A DNA stretch of 64,000 nt from Candidatus Mesenet endosymbiont of Agriotes lineatus (GCF_964019585.1 NZ_OZ026454.1:992001-1056000); one strand, 5' to 3'; shown: positions 1 to 8,915, counted from the stretch's first letter. Notes: generated by a model from the sequence alone, not told the origin. Numbers and translations: made by a program.

Positions 1-1268
1 TTATCAAAAGGAGAATTTTTTGATTTACTTGCAAATTTACCGATATCAATTTCCCAGCTATGCTCTAAATCAACAAAAGTTAAATCAGCTACAAAATTCT
101 TTTTTATTCGTCCTCTTGGCACATGTATAATATCTGCAGGCTTATAGGTTAGTTTTCCTAACACATCCAATAAATCTAGATCATGGTCATAGTATAATTC
201 AAGTGCTAATGGTACAAGAGTTTCAAGTCCTACAATACCAAAAGCAGAATCGCTTAATGGTAAATCTTTAGAACCTGCATCGTGTGGTGCGTGATCGGTT
301 GCTATGCAATCAATTATACCAGTTTTTAATCCCTCTATCATAGCTAAGCGATCCTCTTCTGACCTTAATGGAGGATTCATTTTTGCCATTGAGCTATGAT
401 CTCTAACGTCATTTTCAGTTAAAGTAAAATGATGAGGGGCAACTTCACAAGTTATATTTATTCCTCTTTTTTTTGCATCGGCAATTGCTCTTAGCGAATC
501 TTTAGATGAAACATGTAGAACATGATAATGAGCATTAGGAATATCTTTCATAAGCAAAATATCACGGCTAACCATCACTGCCTCAGAAACGCTTGGAATT
601 CCTGTAATTCCCAGCTCTTCAGAAACTATTCCCTCATTTATGCAACCACCTGCAGATAAATTTAAATCCTCTGCATGCTGAGCAATAGGAACATTTAGCA
701 TAGATGAATACTTAAGCGCCTGCCTCATTATATGAGCATTCATAACAGGTAGTCCATCATCAGTAAAACCAACAGCTCCAGCTTCCTTAAGCAATGCCAT
801 TTCAGTTAACTTATTTCCAGATTTTGTAATTGCTGCGTAAAACTCAACATTAACATGAGAGGTCTCAAATGCTCTATACTTTAAGTACCTAGCAAGTATT
901 AGATTATCAATGGGTGGAATGGTATTTGGTTGACAAACTACGGTGGTTACACCGCCTGCAGCAGCAGATTTACTGCCAGTATATATAGTTTCTTTATGCT
1001 CCTGCCCCGGCTCACGAAAATGCACATGAATATCAACAATTCCTGGCATCAGCACAAGGCCATCACAATCTATCACTTCATCAACACCGCTTGGCACACC
1101 ACCTGCAAATAAAGACTCGCCAAAATCAGCAATAATCTTACCTTCAGTTAGAAGTGAGCCATAAATATCAAGTTTAGATTCAGGATCAATTATACGAGTA
1201 TTTATATACGCAACTTTATACCCTTCTTTTTGACCATTCCCTAACAAAAACCAAGACTGCTCTAACAT
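1..1268 (-). CDS. pyrC: Dihydroorotase, 3' end cut by the window edge
   Basis: Dihydroorotase cyclises N-carbamoyl-aspartate to dihydroorotate, the third step of de novo pyrimidine synthesis. The minus-strand frame starts at ATG 1268 (MLEQSWFLLGNG) and stays open for 422 codons to the window edge. The amidohydrolase signature is clear: HVHFREPG near residue 61 supplies the HxH metal ligands, and ATDHAPH near residue 312 holds the catalytic aspartate. A conserved MNPPLRSEEDR segment lies between them. What is visible is close to full length for the PyrC/AllB-type family, so only a short C-terminal piece is missing. The pyrimidine gene pyrE lies at the other end of the window, so the pathway is not organised as one operon here. 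A further in-frame start is not obvious. Confidence 0.95.
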   Translation of the reverse strand, partial: MLEQSWFLLGNGQKEGYKVAYINTRIIDPESKLDIYGSLLTEGKIIADFGESLFAGGVPSGVDEVIDCDGLVLMPGIVDIHVHFREPGQEHKETIYTGSKSAAAGGVTTVVCQPNTIPPIDNLILARYLKYRAFETSHVNVEFYAAITKSGNKLTEMALLKEAGAVGFTDDGLPVMNAHIMRQALKYSSMLNVPIAQHAEDLNLSAGGCINEGIVSEELGITGIPSVSEAVMVSRDILLMKDIPNAHYHVLHVSSKDSLRAIADAKKRGINITCEVAPHHFTLTENDVRDHSSMAKMNPPLRSEEDRLAMIEGLKTGIIDCIATDHAPHDAGSKDLPLSDSAFGIVGLETLVPLALELYYDHDLDLLDVLGKLTYKPADIIHVPRGRIKKNFVADLTFVDLEHSWEIDIGKFASKSKNSPFD

Positions 1269-1389
1269 AAAACTAAATAATTCATGTATAAATTATATGA
1301 AATCATAGCTTTACTACAAATATTATTGCAATGACTAGTTGTTTTTATGCTGGATTAGCAAAGCTGGGTTACTTGCACAAATACAAATC

Positions 1390-1425
1390 TATATAAGCAG
1401 TGAACCTAAATGCACTGCTTATATA
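1390..1425 (-). terminator. Perfect 13-bp hairpin after ankyrin gene
   Basis: Left arm 1390-1402 and right arm 1413-1425 are perfect reverse complements (tatataagcagtg / cactgcttatata) around a 10-nt loop. It lies 44 bases past the stop of the minus-strand ankyrin ORF at 1469. Related hairpins follow the other two ankyrin genes of the cluster. A terminator or a repeated mRNA 3'-end element is the likely role. There is no long U-tract, so simple Rho-independent termination is not certain. Confidence 0.6.
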
Positions 1426-1468
1426 TAATAAAGCTTGAGTTTTAAAGAGGAGTGGTTGCAATTAATAT

Positions 1469-2092
1469 TTATTTCTGAAGCTTCGAAATTTGACCAAGCG
1501 AAGGTGCATTCATAACAGTTGATGGACCATCAGTGGAAAACATCTTCTTGTAAACATAAGCAAGTACATAACTTACAAACATTAACAACCCACTTCCATT
1601 AGTACTTAATAAGCTACTTGCGTTATTAGAGATACCATTTTCTGCATCACTTCCTAAAAGCAAAGAGGTGGAATTAGTGATATTCCCCAAATTTTGACGC
1701 AAATGTGATAACATCATCGGAGTAGTGTCAGGTATCCCACTACTTCTCATATCAATAATACCGTTATTTCTGTTAGAGTTAGTAATTTCCTCAAGAAAAC
1801 TTTCTATTGTTGTCATCTGCTCTGTTGTACTATTTTTTGCTTGCTCACGAGCAGCTTCTTCTAGCAATGTAACCATTTCTTCATTGCCTTCTTCAGAAGC
1901 AACCTGTAGTAGGGTATTACCAGAATTATCTTTGGCATTAATATCTGCACCATTACTGATCAGCAACTTAGCAATATCTACATTGTTTTTATATATAGCA
2001 ACATATAAAGGCGTATGACCATTTTTGTCCTTAGCGTTAACATCTGCACCTTTGCTTATTAGCAACTTAACAGAATCTATACTGTTACCCAT
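1469..2092 (-). CDS. Ankyrin protein, C-terminal fragment with membrane helix
   Basis: This is the 3' part of an ankyrin gene cut by a stop codon at 2114-2116. It is 207 aa with about two ankyrin repeats (TPLYVAIYKNNVDIAKLL, then NTLLQVASEEGNEEMVTLL). A Ser/Thr/Asn-rich linker follows, then a hydrophobic segment near residues 168-183 (LLMFVSYVLAYVYKKMF) flanked by lysines, and a short tail. This C-terminal layout is nearly the same as that of the 3115-3921 gene, so the two are paralogues. The region upstream of its ATG is in the same frame as the preceding ORF and reads as ankyrin sequence once the stop is ignored. It may be translated alone from ATG 2092, or it may be dead. A tail-anchored, host-facing ankyrin protein is inferred for the ancestral gene. 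Confidence 0.7.
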   Translation of the reverse strand: MGNSIDSVKLLISKGADVNAKDKNGHTPLYVAIYKNNVDIAKLLISNGADINAKDNSGNTLLQVASEEGNEEMVTLLEEAAREQAKNSTTEQMTTIESFLEEITNSNRNNGIIDMRSSGIPDTTPMMLSHLRQNLGNITNSTSLLLGSDAENGISNNASSLLSTNGSGLLMFVSYVLAYVYKKMFSTDGPSTVMNAPSLGQISKLQK

Positions 2093-2113
2093 ACTGTTTC
2101 CAGATATAATAAA

Positions 2114-2941
2114 TTATAACGGTGTATAATCATTGAAAAACTTAGCGTTAACATCTGCTCCATTGTCTATTAAAAGTTCAATTATATCTTTATTGCTCCC
2201 ATGGTATAATGTGGCGTAATATAATAGACCTTTACCGCGATCACCTTTATGGTCAACCTCTGCACCATTGTTTATCAATAACTTAACAATATCTGCATTA
2301 TTTCCTTCTACAGCAACACGTAATGGTGTCTTCTTACTATTGTTCTCAACATTAACATCTGCTCCCTTACTTATCAGTAGCTCAGCAACATCTATATTGC
2401 CTTTTTCCACAGCAATATGTAGTGGTGTATAACCATTGAAAGTCTTAACATTAACATCTGCTCCATTGTCTATTAAAAGTTCAATTATATCTTTATCATT
2501 ATCATGTTCTATTGCATAATATAAGGGAGTGATTTTTCCACTATCCCTAGAGTCGATCTCTGCACCATTGTTTATCAACAGTCTAACAATATCTGGATTA
2601 TTTTCTCGTACAGCAAAGTGTAGTGGTGTGTCAAGGAGACTGTCCTTAGCGTTAACATCTGCCCCTTTCTCAATTAATAAGCTAATGATATCCCTACTCA
2701 ACGGTGGATTATCAGTGCAGTCTTGTCCAGAACTACAAGAACAATATATTGAAACCGCACAGTGTAGTGGCGTCCGGTCTGAGAGTCTTATTACATCACT
2801 ACCCTTCGCATTAACATTTGCTCCTGTCGCTATAAGTAATTCAACATTTTCCTTACTTCGATCTATGAAACTCTCCCTAAAAAGGTTATAACAATAAGCG
2901 TCATCAGTTTTAAGTCTTTCCTCATCAATCCAAGTAGTCAT
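2114..2941 (-). CDS. Ankyrin-repeat protein truncated by nonsense codon
   Basis: This is the 5' part of the same broken ankyrin gene. ATG 2941 is preferred over ATG 2953 because a strong ggggggt ribosome-binding site sits just before it; the protein then begins MTTWIDEERLKTDDAY. It carries about seven ankyrin repeats (units such as TPLHFAVRENNPDIVRLL and TPLHIAVEKGNIDVAELL), with a cysteine-rich insert in one repeat (CSCSSGQDC near residue 72). It ends abruptly after NDYTPL in the middle of a repeat, with no C-terminal cap and no membrane helix. The next in-frame codons continue the repeat into the 1469-2092 ORF, so a single base change probably ended it. Ankyrin repeats mediate protein-protein contacts; the partner is unknown. 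Confidence 0.75.
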   Translation of the reverse strand: MTTWIDEERLKTDDAYCYNLFRESFIDRSKENVELLIATGANVNAKGSDVIRLSDRTPLHCAVSIYCSCSSGQDCTDNPPLSRDIISLLIEKGADVNAKDSLLDTPLHFAVRENNPDIVRLLINNGAEIDSRDSGKITPLYYAIEHDNDKDIIELLIDNGADVNVKTFNGYTPLHIAVEKGNIDVAELLISKGADVNVENNSKKTPLRVAVEGNNADIVKLLINNGAEVDHKGDRGKGLLYYATLYHGSNKDIIELLIDNGADVNAKFFNDYTPL

Positions 2942-3052
2942 AATACCCCCCATAACAAAATCATTCTAAATATAGAATAGATAGAAAAAATTTTTTTTGT
3001 CAATATAAGACCATTTTATCATGAGATTTATCTATGCAAATTTATATGAATA

Positions 3053-3085
3053 CAAATCTATATAACTAAATGCATTGCTTATATA
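3053..3085 (-). terminator. Decayed copy of the ankyrin-gene hairpin
   Basis: The segment matches the elements at 1390 and 3991 (same aaatctatata, ctaaatgc and ttgcttatata blocks) but lacks the left-arm agcagtg block, so the stem cannot form in full. It lies just past the stop of the ankyrin gene at 3115. It shows that the downstream element was duplicated together with the genes. Confidence 0.45.
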
Positions 3086-3114
3086 CATTTGATTTTAAAG
3101 AGGAGTGGTTGCAA

Positions 3115-3921
3115 TTAATATTTATTGCTGAAACTTCGAAATTGATCATGCGATGATGTGTCAACAACAGTTGATGGATTAGAAAACATTTTTCTGTAAG
3201 CATAAGCGCATATGTAACCTATAAACATTAACAATCCATTAACACTTGATAAGCTACTTGCTTGACTAAAGGTACCATTTTCTGCATTACCCCCTAAAAG
3301 TAGAAGGCTTGTGGTATTTTTTGAGCCTTGGTAGAGATATTGTGGTATCACTGTAGTAATGTTTGGTATTATAGTAGTTTCACTGCCTCTCAAATCAACA
3401 ATCCCATCTTTTGTATTGGAAGTTATCATATCTTCCACACTACTTATTATAGTTCTATTGTGATCTACTCCTTCTAACAATTCAGTAATGTTTTTGTAAT
3501 TTTCATTATTAGAGTATTTTTTACGAGCAATACCTAATGGAGTGTTCCCCAGATTACCAACAACGTTAACATCTGCTTTTTCATCTAACAGTATTTTAGC
3601 GATTTCAACTCTATTATAAAAAACAGCAAGATGAAGCGGTCTCATACCTTTTTTAGCTTGAATTTCTAAATTTGCCCCTAAATTTAACAGTAATCGAACA
3701 ATACTAGGTTTATTATGAAAAATAGCATAATGTAATAAAGACCAATTGTCATGTTCATCGTCTTGAATGTTAACATCTATACAATGTGCATCACAATTAT
3801 AATCTTCATCATAATAGTAATCACAACTGCCACAAGTGCCATCCTCATTATTTACATAATACTTAACATCTTCTTCATTACCAAGCTCTATGGCATCAAG
3901 TAATTTTTTGTTAATTGGCAT
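3115..3921 (-). CDS. Ankyrin-repeat protein with C-terminal membrane helix
   Basis: The start is set at ATG 3921 (MPINKKLLDAIELGNEEDVK) because a gggaga ribosome-binding site precedes it. A longer in-frame start at 4014 would fall in the hairpin region after the upstream gene. The 268-aa product has about three or four ankyrin repeats (WSLLHYAIFHNKPSIVRLLL, MRPLHLAVFYNRVEIAKILL) with a Cys/Asp/Tyr-rich insert near residues 28-48. A linker follows, then one transmembrane segment (LLMFIGYICAYAYRKMF) about 30 residues from the C-terminus. The linker and tail closely match the 1469-2092 fragment, so this is a tandem paralogue. A tail-anchored effector in the bacterial or host membrane is inferred, with no known partner. 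Confidence 0.85.
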   Translation of the reverse strand: MPINKKLLDAIELGNEEDVKYYVNNEDGTCGSCDYYYDEDYNCDAHCIDVNIQDDEHDNWSLLHYAIFHNKPSIVRLLLNLGANLEIQAKKGMRPLHLAVFYNRVEIAKILLDEKADVNVVGNLGNTPLGIARKKYSNNENYKNITELLEGVDHNRTIISSVEDMITSNTKDGIVDLRGSETTIIPNITTVIPQYLYQGSKNTTSLLLLGGNAENGTFSQASSLSSVNGLLMFIGYICAYAYRKMFSNPSTVVDTSSHDQFRSFSNKY

Positions 3922-3990
3922 AACTCTCCCTCTCTCATACCAGTAATGGTATACTATAGATAGCTTTCTGCTTGTCAATAAAATATTCAG

Positions 3991-4022
3991 TATAAGCAGT
4001 ACACCTAAATGCACTGCTTATA
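3991..4022 (-). terminator. 10-bp hairpin after ankyrin gene
   Basis: Arms 3991-4000 (tataagcagt) and 4013-4022 (actgcttata) pair perfectly around a 12-nt loop. The hairpin lies 12 bases past the stop of the 4035-5024 gene. Stem and loop closely match the element at 1390-1425. Terminator or duplicated 3'-end element. Confidence 0.55.
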
Positions 4023-4034
4023 TACAACAAAATT

Positions 4035-5024
4035 TTAAATAGAAGTAGTTGCAACTACTTCATTATCTCCTATTGGGTCAATTGTAATACCGTCTAGTGT
4101 AATAAAAGCAAGATTATCCTGTCCTTGTTTTAGCAATGATTCAGTCACTATGTTTCTGTTATTTTTCCAACCATATGTATTACAACTTCTATAATAATCA
4201 TAGAGCTTCCTTCCTAAAAAAACCAGTACCCCTAAAGCATAAATGCCACCAAATATTCCACCTATTATTCCTATATTAGGAGTATTGCTGCTTTGATCAG
4301 TAATTTCTGGGTAAGAAGAACCATTAATCAATTTTGAATCCTGATAAAGCATAGTAGTGTTTTCAATTGATAGTATGCTGTTTCTTAACTCTATAGCTGC
4401 TTTAACTGTTGGATCATTATTTATCAACTTTTTATTAAATTTTTCTGCTAAAGTAATGGTGTTCCTACTTTTGCCAGCAATACCAAGATCAAATACTGCG
4501 TCAGCATTTATATTACATTTGTCATTTTTTTTATAACTTACATATGATTCAAACTGATTATAGAATCTTGTCTCTCCTCCATGTTTGAGCAATAAAGATG
4601 TAATCCTATTAGTGTCATCTAATTCCCCTTTATAATTAGCTGACATTCTTTGTTTGATTCTTCCAAGAAACATAATATCTAAAGGAGTGCGTCCTTCACT
4701 TTCTTTTGCATTAACATTAGCACCACACTCAACCAATAAATTAGCCAAATCATAATTATAAAACGCACAAGCAAAATGTAGTGGTGTCCACTTGTGATGA
4801 GTACCGTCTGCTTTTTTAACATCTGCACCAGCATATATTAATAACTTAGCCATATAAAAATGCCTCTCTAGTATAGCAAAAATCAAAGGAGTGTTTTCAT
4901 CATTGATATCTCTCTGATCAATGTATTCATTAAGATTATCGATGTTACGGAGTAGAAGCTTACTAACTTCATCTAAAGAGTTTTGCTTAATAGCCGTGAA
5001 TAGATCTGTATTATTTACGCTCAT
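4035..5024 (-). CDS. Ankyrin-repeat protein with C-terminal membrane helix
   Basis: A 329-aa product beginning MSVNNTDLFTAIKQNSLDEV. About four ankyrin repeats occupy residues 1-150 (TPLIFAILERHFYMAKLLI, WTPLHFACAFYNYDLANLL, ANVNAKESEGRTPLDI). A non-repeat region of about 100 residues follows, then a hydrophobic segment near residues 250-270 (GIIGGIFGGIYALGVLVFLG) and a soluble tail of about 55 residues. It is the most upstream of three tandem minus-strand ankyrin genes that share architecture and downstream hairpins, but its tail differs from those of the other two. The membrane helix suggests display at a membrane. The function is unknown. Confidence 0.85.
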   Translation of the reverse strand: MSVNNTDLFTAIKQNSLDEVSKLLLRNIDNLNEYIDQRDINDENTPLIFAILERHFYMAKLLIYAGADVKKADGTHHKWTPLHFACAFYNYDLANLLVECGANVNAKESEGRTPLDIMFLGRIKQRMSANYKGELDDTNRITSLLLKHGGETRFYNQFESYVSYKKNDKCNINADAVFDLGIAGKSRNTITLAEKFNKKLINNDPTVKAAIELRNSILSIENTTMLYQDSKLINGSSYPEITDQSSNTPNIGIIGGIFGGIYALGVLVFLGRKLYDYYRSCNTYGWKNNRNIVTESLLKQGQDNLAFITLDGITIDPIGDNEVVATTSI

Positions 5025-5085
5025 CTTATTATCCTAATAATAAAATTAATTATGTACTAATCTAAATTTTTACAAAGCAAAATTA

Positions 5086-5913
5086 TTAAATTTTTAAGTA
5101 AAATTTACCATCATAAGCTTTCTTCCATTCTTCCTTAAATTTAAGTAAGTGATCTTTTTGACTATTCTCTAAATACAAAAGTAAATCATCGAGATTTTTA
5201 TTATAACTTTCAGTTGTAATCCTGCCTTGATGCTGCATTAGCTTTAGGTAGATTAGATAGGTGTTAATCACGTCAGTTTCACAATAGTCCCTAACTTCTT
5301 GGATTTTACCACTATCGTATAAACTTGCAACTTGCCCGCCATCAGTACCAATTTTCCCCGGAAGCCCAAGTATTGAACATACCTCATTCATCTTAACTCT
5401 AGCTGAAGCACCAAAATCAGAAAGAGCTTCAAGTAAATCGCAGTGCCAATCAACGCTGTAGCGCTGCATATAATTGTTCCACTTATCACCTGATTTATAA
5501 AGATATTCTGCCTGCACCCCATATTTCATCGCTCTATACTTAAGTACCGGTAAATCAAAAGTACGGCCATTAAAAGAAACCAGCCTTGGCTTAGTTTTAG
5601 ATATATACTCAAAAAATCCCTTAACTAGTTCTTCTTCACTGGAATCTAGTTTTCCTCCAGATCTTATCTCTCTCAGCACAAAAGTCTCATAACCACCACT
5701 GCGGACAACATCAGCAAACAAAAAGCTAATAACTACTACTTGATGAAAAGGCTGGCGCAAAAAAGGATTCTGCCCACCTGTTATTTCTAAGTGATACTGA
5801 GTCAGTGCCTCACGCTTTTGCTGCACATCACCATCTATTTTACCTATCAGGATATCGCACGCACTAATATCTGGGATGGTTTCAATATCAAAAACTACTA
5901 AAGAATTAAGCAT
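5086..5913 (-). CDS. Predicted 3'-5' exonuclease, PolB-exonuclease-like
   Basis: A 275-aa protein of the DnaQ-like 3'-5' exonuclease superfamily, closest by eye to the group related to the exonuclease domain of DNA polymerase B. Motif Exo I is FDIETIP at residues 8-14, giving the DxE metal ligands. Exo II is SFNGRTFDLP near residues 113-122, and Exo III is the YCETDVINTYLIY segment near residues 209-221. No polymerase domain follows, so it should act alone in DNA trimming or repair. Its start codon overlaps the 3' end of era by 8 bp, so the two genes are co-transcribed and probably translationally coupled. The exact substrate cannot be told from the sequence. Confidence 0.85.
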   Translation of the reverse strand: MLNSLVVFDIETIPDISACDILIGKIDGDVQQKREALTQYHLEITGGQNPFLRQPFHQVVVISFLFADVVRSGGYETFVLREIRSGGKLDSSEEELVKGFFEYISKTKPRLVSFNGRTFDLPVLKYRAMKYGVQAEYLYKSGDKWNNYMQRYSVDWHCDLLEALSDFGASARVKMNEVCSILGLPGKIGTDGGQVASLYDSGKIQEVRDYCETDVINTYLIYLKLMQHQGRITTESYNKNLDDLLLYLENSQKDHLLKFKEEWKKAYDGKFYLKI

Positions 5914-6799
5914 GATCTACATATTCCTTTGGGCGATCTTGCCAAGATTTTCGTATTTTGACAAACAAAAAAAGGTGTATTTTAACTTCAAACATATCTT
6001 CAAGTTCTGTGCGTGCTGCAATATTGATCTTTTTTATGTTCTCTCCATTTGTGCCAATGATAATTTTTTTATGACTTTCCCTAAGAACGTATATAACTTG
6101 TCTTACAATTAAACTTTTATCTTTCTTCTCTTGCATTTGTTCTGTTACTACTGCTAGAGAGTATGGCAGCTCCTTATTTAAGCTTAAAAATAGTTTTTCA
6201 CGAGTTACTTCAGCAGCTATAAAGCTGGTTGATGTGTCAGTTATACAATCTTCAGGGTAGAGCCATGGACCTTCAGGAGCAACTGTAGATAAATATTCTA
6301 ACATCTCTTCCACACCACTATTTTTTAACGCCGAGATCATAAACATCTGATCGAATCCTCCATAAGTTGCAGTAAAATGTTCATATGCTCTTTTAATTTC
6401 AGGTTTTGTAGCCAGGTCAATTTTATTAATTACTAAAATGCATCTAATATTTAATTGCTTTGTTCTTGCAATAACTTTTATCATCTGGTCACTACCATAA
6501 GAGAAATTTCTAAAATCAAGCAAGAGCAAAACAGCATCTGTGCTTTTTATTGCAGACCATGCAGAGCTTACTATAAATTTTTCGAGTTTAGTTTTAGCAT
6601 CAAAAATGCCAGGAACGTCAATGAAGATAAATTGTGTTTCTTTATATATGGCAACTGCTCTGATTTTAGTACGTGTTGTCTGTGCCTTGGGAGTAATAAT
6701 GGAAACTTTAGCTCCGACAATGTTGTTGATTAAAGTAGACTTGCCAACATTTGGCAGACCAGCTATTGCAATTGTTAGACACTTTTGTTTGGTAGTCAT
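5906..6799 (-). CDS. era: GTPase Era
   Basis: Era is an essential GTPase that binds the 3' end of 16S rRNA and assists 30S subunit maturation. The 297-aa protein shows G1 GLPNVGKST (residues 14-22), G2 region TTRTK, G3 DVPG (near 61-64) and G4 NKID (near 125-128). The C-terminal KH domain has the RNA-binding IGTNGENI loop near residues 248-255. Length and order are normal for the family. It lies upstream of, and overlaps, the exonuclease gene. It is divergent from recR, with about 50 bp between the two starts that must hold both promoters. Confidence 0.96.
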   Translation of the reverse strand: MTTKQKCLTIAIAGLPNVGKSTLINNIVGAKVSIITPKAQTTRTKIRAVAIYKETQFIFIDVPGIFDAKTKLEKFIVSSAWSAIKSTDAVLLLLDFRNFSYGSDQMIKVIARTKQLNIRCILVINKIDLATKPEIKRAYEHFTATYGGFDQMFMISALKNSGVEEMLEYLSTVAPEGPWLYPEDCITDTSTSFIAAEVTREKLFLSLNKELPYSLAVVTEQMQEKKDKSLIVRQVIYVLRESHKKIIIGTNGENIKKINIAARTELEDMFEVKIHLFLFVKIRKSWQDRPKEYVDHA

Positions 6800-6852
6800 T
6801 TTGCTAATTTCTAAATATTATGTCAATATGACGGTAAAAGCTTTAAACTGCA

Positions 6853-7458
6853 ATGAATATAGATATAAAAAACTTAATTGAAATGTTTTCTAAATTACCA
6901 AATCTTGGTCCCGCCTCATCGCGAAGGCTAATTCTTCATCTAATTAGAAACAAAGAAAAAATCATGCTGCCGCTTGCACATTCAATTCGAGAACTTGCAG
7001 AGCGAGTAGTAGAATGTGAGATATGTGGTAACCTTGAGACAAAGTCACCTTGCTCTATTTGTTTAGATCAAAGGCGTAACACTAAGCTGTTGTGCGTTGT
7101 TGAAGACTTAGGAGATCTATGGGCTTTTGAAAAAGGCAAAATATACAGTGGTTTATATCACATACTTGGTGGAACTTTATCGGCAATAAATGGTATAGGT
7201 CCTAAAGAGCTAAATCTGCAAAAGATTATAAGTAGAGTAAAAGAATCTGGTGTTGAAGAAGTAATTATTGCCACTAACTCAACGCTCGATGGACAAGTGA
7301 CAGCACACTACATAGTAGATCTATTGAAAGACTTAAATATAAAAGTATCACGTCTAGCTTGCGGCATACCAATTGGTGGAGAAATTGACTACCTTGATGA
7401 AGGAACACTAAACGCAGCCCTTTGTTCAAGACAAGAGATAAACTCAGCAAAGGTATAA
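6853..7458 (+). CDS. recR: Recombination protein RecR
   Basis: RecR acts with RecO, and RecF where present, to load RecA on single-stranded gaps. The 201-aa product starts [20 protein letters not shown] with the helix-hairpin-helix region ([16 protein letters not shown]). It has the four-cysteine zinc motif [16 protein letters not shown] near residues 56-71, followed by the Toprim domain ([14 protein letters not shown]). The C-terminal Walker-like [16 protein letters not shown] motif is intact. The length is standard. It is divergent from era and followed after about 30 bp by a convergent ankyrin gene. Confidence 0.96.
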   Translation: MNIDIKNLIEMFSKLPNLGPASSRRLILHLIRNKEKIMLPLAHSIRELAERVVECEICGNLETKSPCSICLDQRRNTKLLCVVEDLGDLWAFEKGKIYSGLYHILGGTLSAINGIGPKELNLQKIISRVKESGVEEVIIATNSTLDGQVTAHYIVDLLKDLNIKVSRLACGIPIGGEIDYLDEGTLNAALCSRQEINSAKV

Positions 7459-7490
7459 TAAGTATAATCTACATACATCTGAATAAAATG

Positions 7491-8312
7491 TTACCCAAGC
7501 CTTGATCTTTTTGCTGATGAACCTGCCTCTACTTCAATTTCAAATGTTTCCAATCCTGGTTCAGTTTCCTGATGTTCTAAGATTTGATTCTCTGAAATTT
7601 CCGACTCTTCACTCATATCTGATTCTTCGTCTCCATATCCCTCTAGCTCTGGAATATAAATAAGTTCAACCATTGATTTAATATCAATTCTGTACTTTGC
7701 CTCAAGCCTATCTAATTCCTCTTTCATCCCAAACTTTTTCACCAGTTTAATAGAGTGATCTTTCAAAGTTCCATTTTTAATTCTTTTGTCTATATCATGC
7801 CATAGCGTTACAATAATATCGTCAGAATACCTATTCATTAAGGCCAGTTCAAAGGCAGTATCGCCATAGTCGTTACATATATTATGATCGATGTTATCAT
7901 GACTTAACAATAGCTTAATCATATCATAATTATTTTGTTTAATAGCTAGCATAAGGGCTGTTTCTCCTTTATAGTTCTGTCCATGTGTATCTATATTATA
8001 TTCCAATAAAATCTTTACTATTTCTAGAGCGTCGTTTAGAACTGCGGAATACAGTAATGTATGTCCATCTGCATATGATATATTAACATTTGCCCCATTT
8101 TCTAGTAAAGCTTTTACTATTTCTTGAGCATTATTGATAACAGCCAAGTGAAGTAATGGTGTGTACTTCAAATTTTCATCTTCTGGTTCTTCTTCTAGAA
8201 AAATTCTGATTTTATCTAAATTCAGTAACTTTTTAATCTTACTTGAATCTTTATTACCCTCTTTATTAATGGTATTTACAAGTGCATCATAATATGGGCT
8301 ATACCACTGCAT
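7491..8312 (-). CDS. Ankyrin-repeat protein
   Basis: A 273-aa protein starting MQWYSPYYDALVNT. Ankyrin repeats run from about residue 45 to 160 (TPLLHLAVINNAQEIVKALL, HTLLYSAVLNDALEIVKILL, ETALMLAIKQNNYDMIKLLL). The C-terminal 60 residues are strongly acidic (ESDMSEESEISENQILEHQE) and end in a basic patch, SSAKRSRLG. Unlike the cluster at 1.5-5 kb it has no membrane helix. The acidic tail and basic terminus could be a protein-binding or nuclear-targeting tail in host cells, but this is inference. It borders the accessory island on its left. Confidence 0.85.
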   Translation of the reverse strand: MQWYSPYYDALVNTINKEGNKDSSKIKKLLNLDKIRIFLEEEPEDENLKYTPLLHLAVINNAQEIVKALLENGANVNISYADGHTLLYSAVLNDALEIVKILLEYNIDTHGQNYKGETALMLAIKQNNYDMIKLLLSHDNIDHNICNDYGDTAFELALMNRYSDDIIVTLWHDIDKRIKNGTLKDHSIKLVKKFGMKEELDRLEAKYRIDIKSMVELIYIPELEGYGDEESDMSEESEISENQILEHQETEPGLETFEIEVEAGSSAKRSRLG

Positions 8313-8424
8313 ACATTTAAAAGCAAAAGATATTACTTTTTTAGTATATTTTATAAAACAGAATATAAAACTTATACTTATACAATCCCTATAGATCCGT
8401 AATTTGGTGAAATATATTTTATTT

Positions 8425-8915
8425 TTATGTAGTTAGGTGGGTGACCCACGCCTTAAGGCGAAGACTTTAGTATAGGATTACTTTAGTATTTTCTATGGAT
8501 TAAAAACATAGCTCTCATAGTACGTTTGATTTCACGTAGTACTAAGTATAGGTACAGGATACTTGTAGGTGAAACAGCAGTAGAGAGATTATCAGAAAAT
8601 TACGTAGATATTGTAAGTGGTAATATTACGCCTGATCACGTACATATGCTAATTTCTATGCCGCCCACTATCCAACAATATATCAAAGGGAACGTAAGTT
8701 ATTCCAAGAGTTTGAACAATTAAGAAAAAGATACTGGGGTCAACATTTGTGGGCTAGAGGATATTTTGCTGTTACCGTTGGTAATGTAAATTCTACAGAT
8801 GTGCAGAAGTATATTGAAGAACAAGAAATTCATCATAAACATCACAAATCTCTGAGTTTTAAAACTTGCTTTAAAGCTTTAACTCATACCACCAGCTTTA
8901 GCTGGTTGTAATTTA
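8425..8915 (+). mobile_element. IS200/IS605-family element remnant
   Basis: Both ends carry the subterminal hairpins typical of IS200/IS605 elements. The left hairpin is 8437-8449 (gtgggt / acccac) and is followed by a gccttaaggc palindrome. The right hairpin is 8891-8906 (accagc-ttta-gctggt). Between them lies a broken TnpA frame. The element is shorter than a complete copy and should be immobile. It sits at the left edge of the accessory island. Confidence 0.7.
8526..8911 (+). pseudogene. tnpA: IS200-type TnpA transposase, degraded
   Basis: The first frame holds TKYRYRILVGE and the HUH motif HVHMLISMPP, which has the two histidines of Y1 transposases. After GNVSYSKSLNN it stops; a second frame then continues with EFEQLRKRYWGQHLWARGYF and the catalytic-tyrosine segment VQKYIEEQE. 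The conserved N-terminal part and some internal codons are missing. At least one frameshift plus deletions separate the parts, so no active enzyme is made. Confidence 0.75.

Noticed and set aside
930-1112. Plus-strand 60-codon ORF
   Set aside because: It lies antisense inside pyrC, whose frame is continuous and motif-rich.
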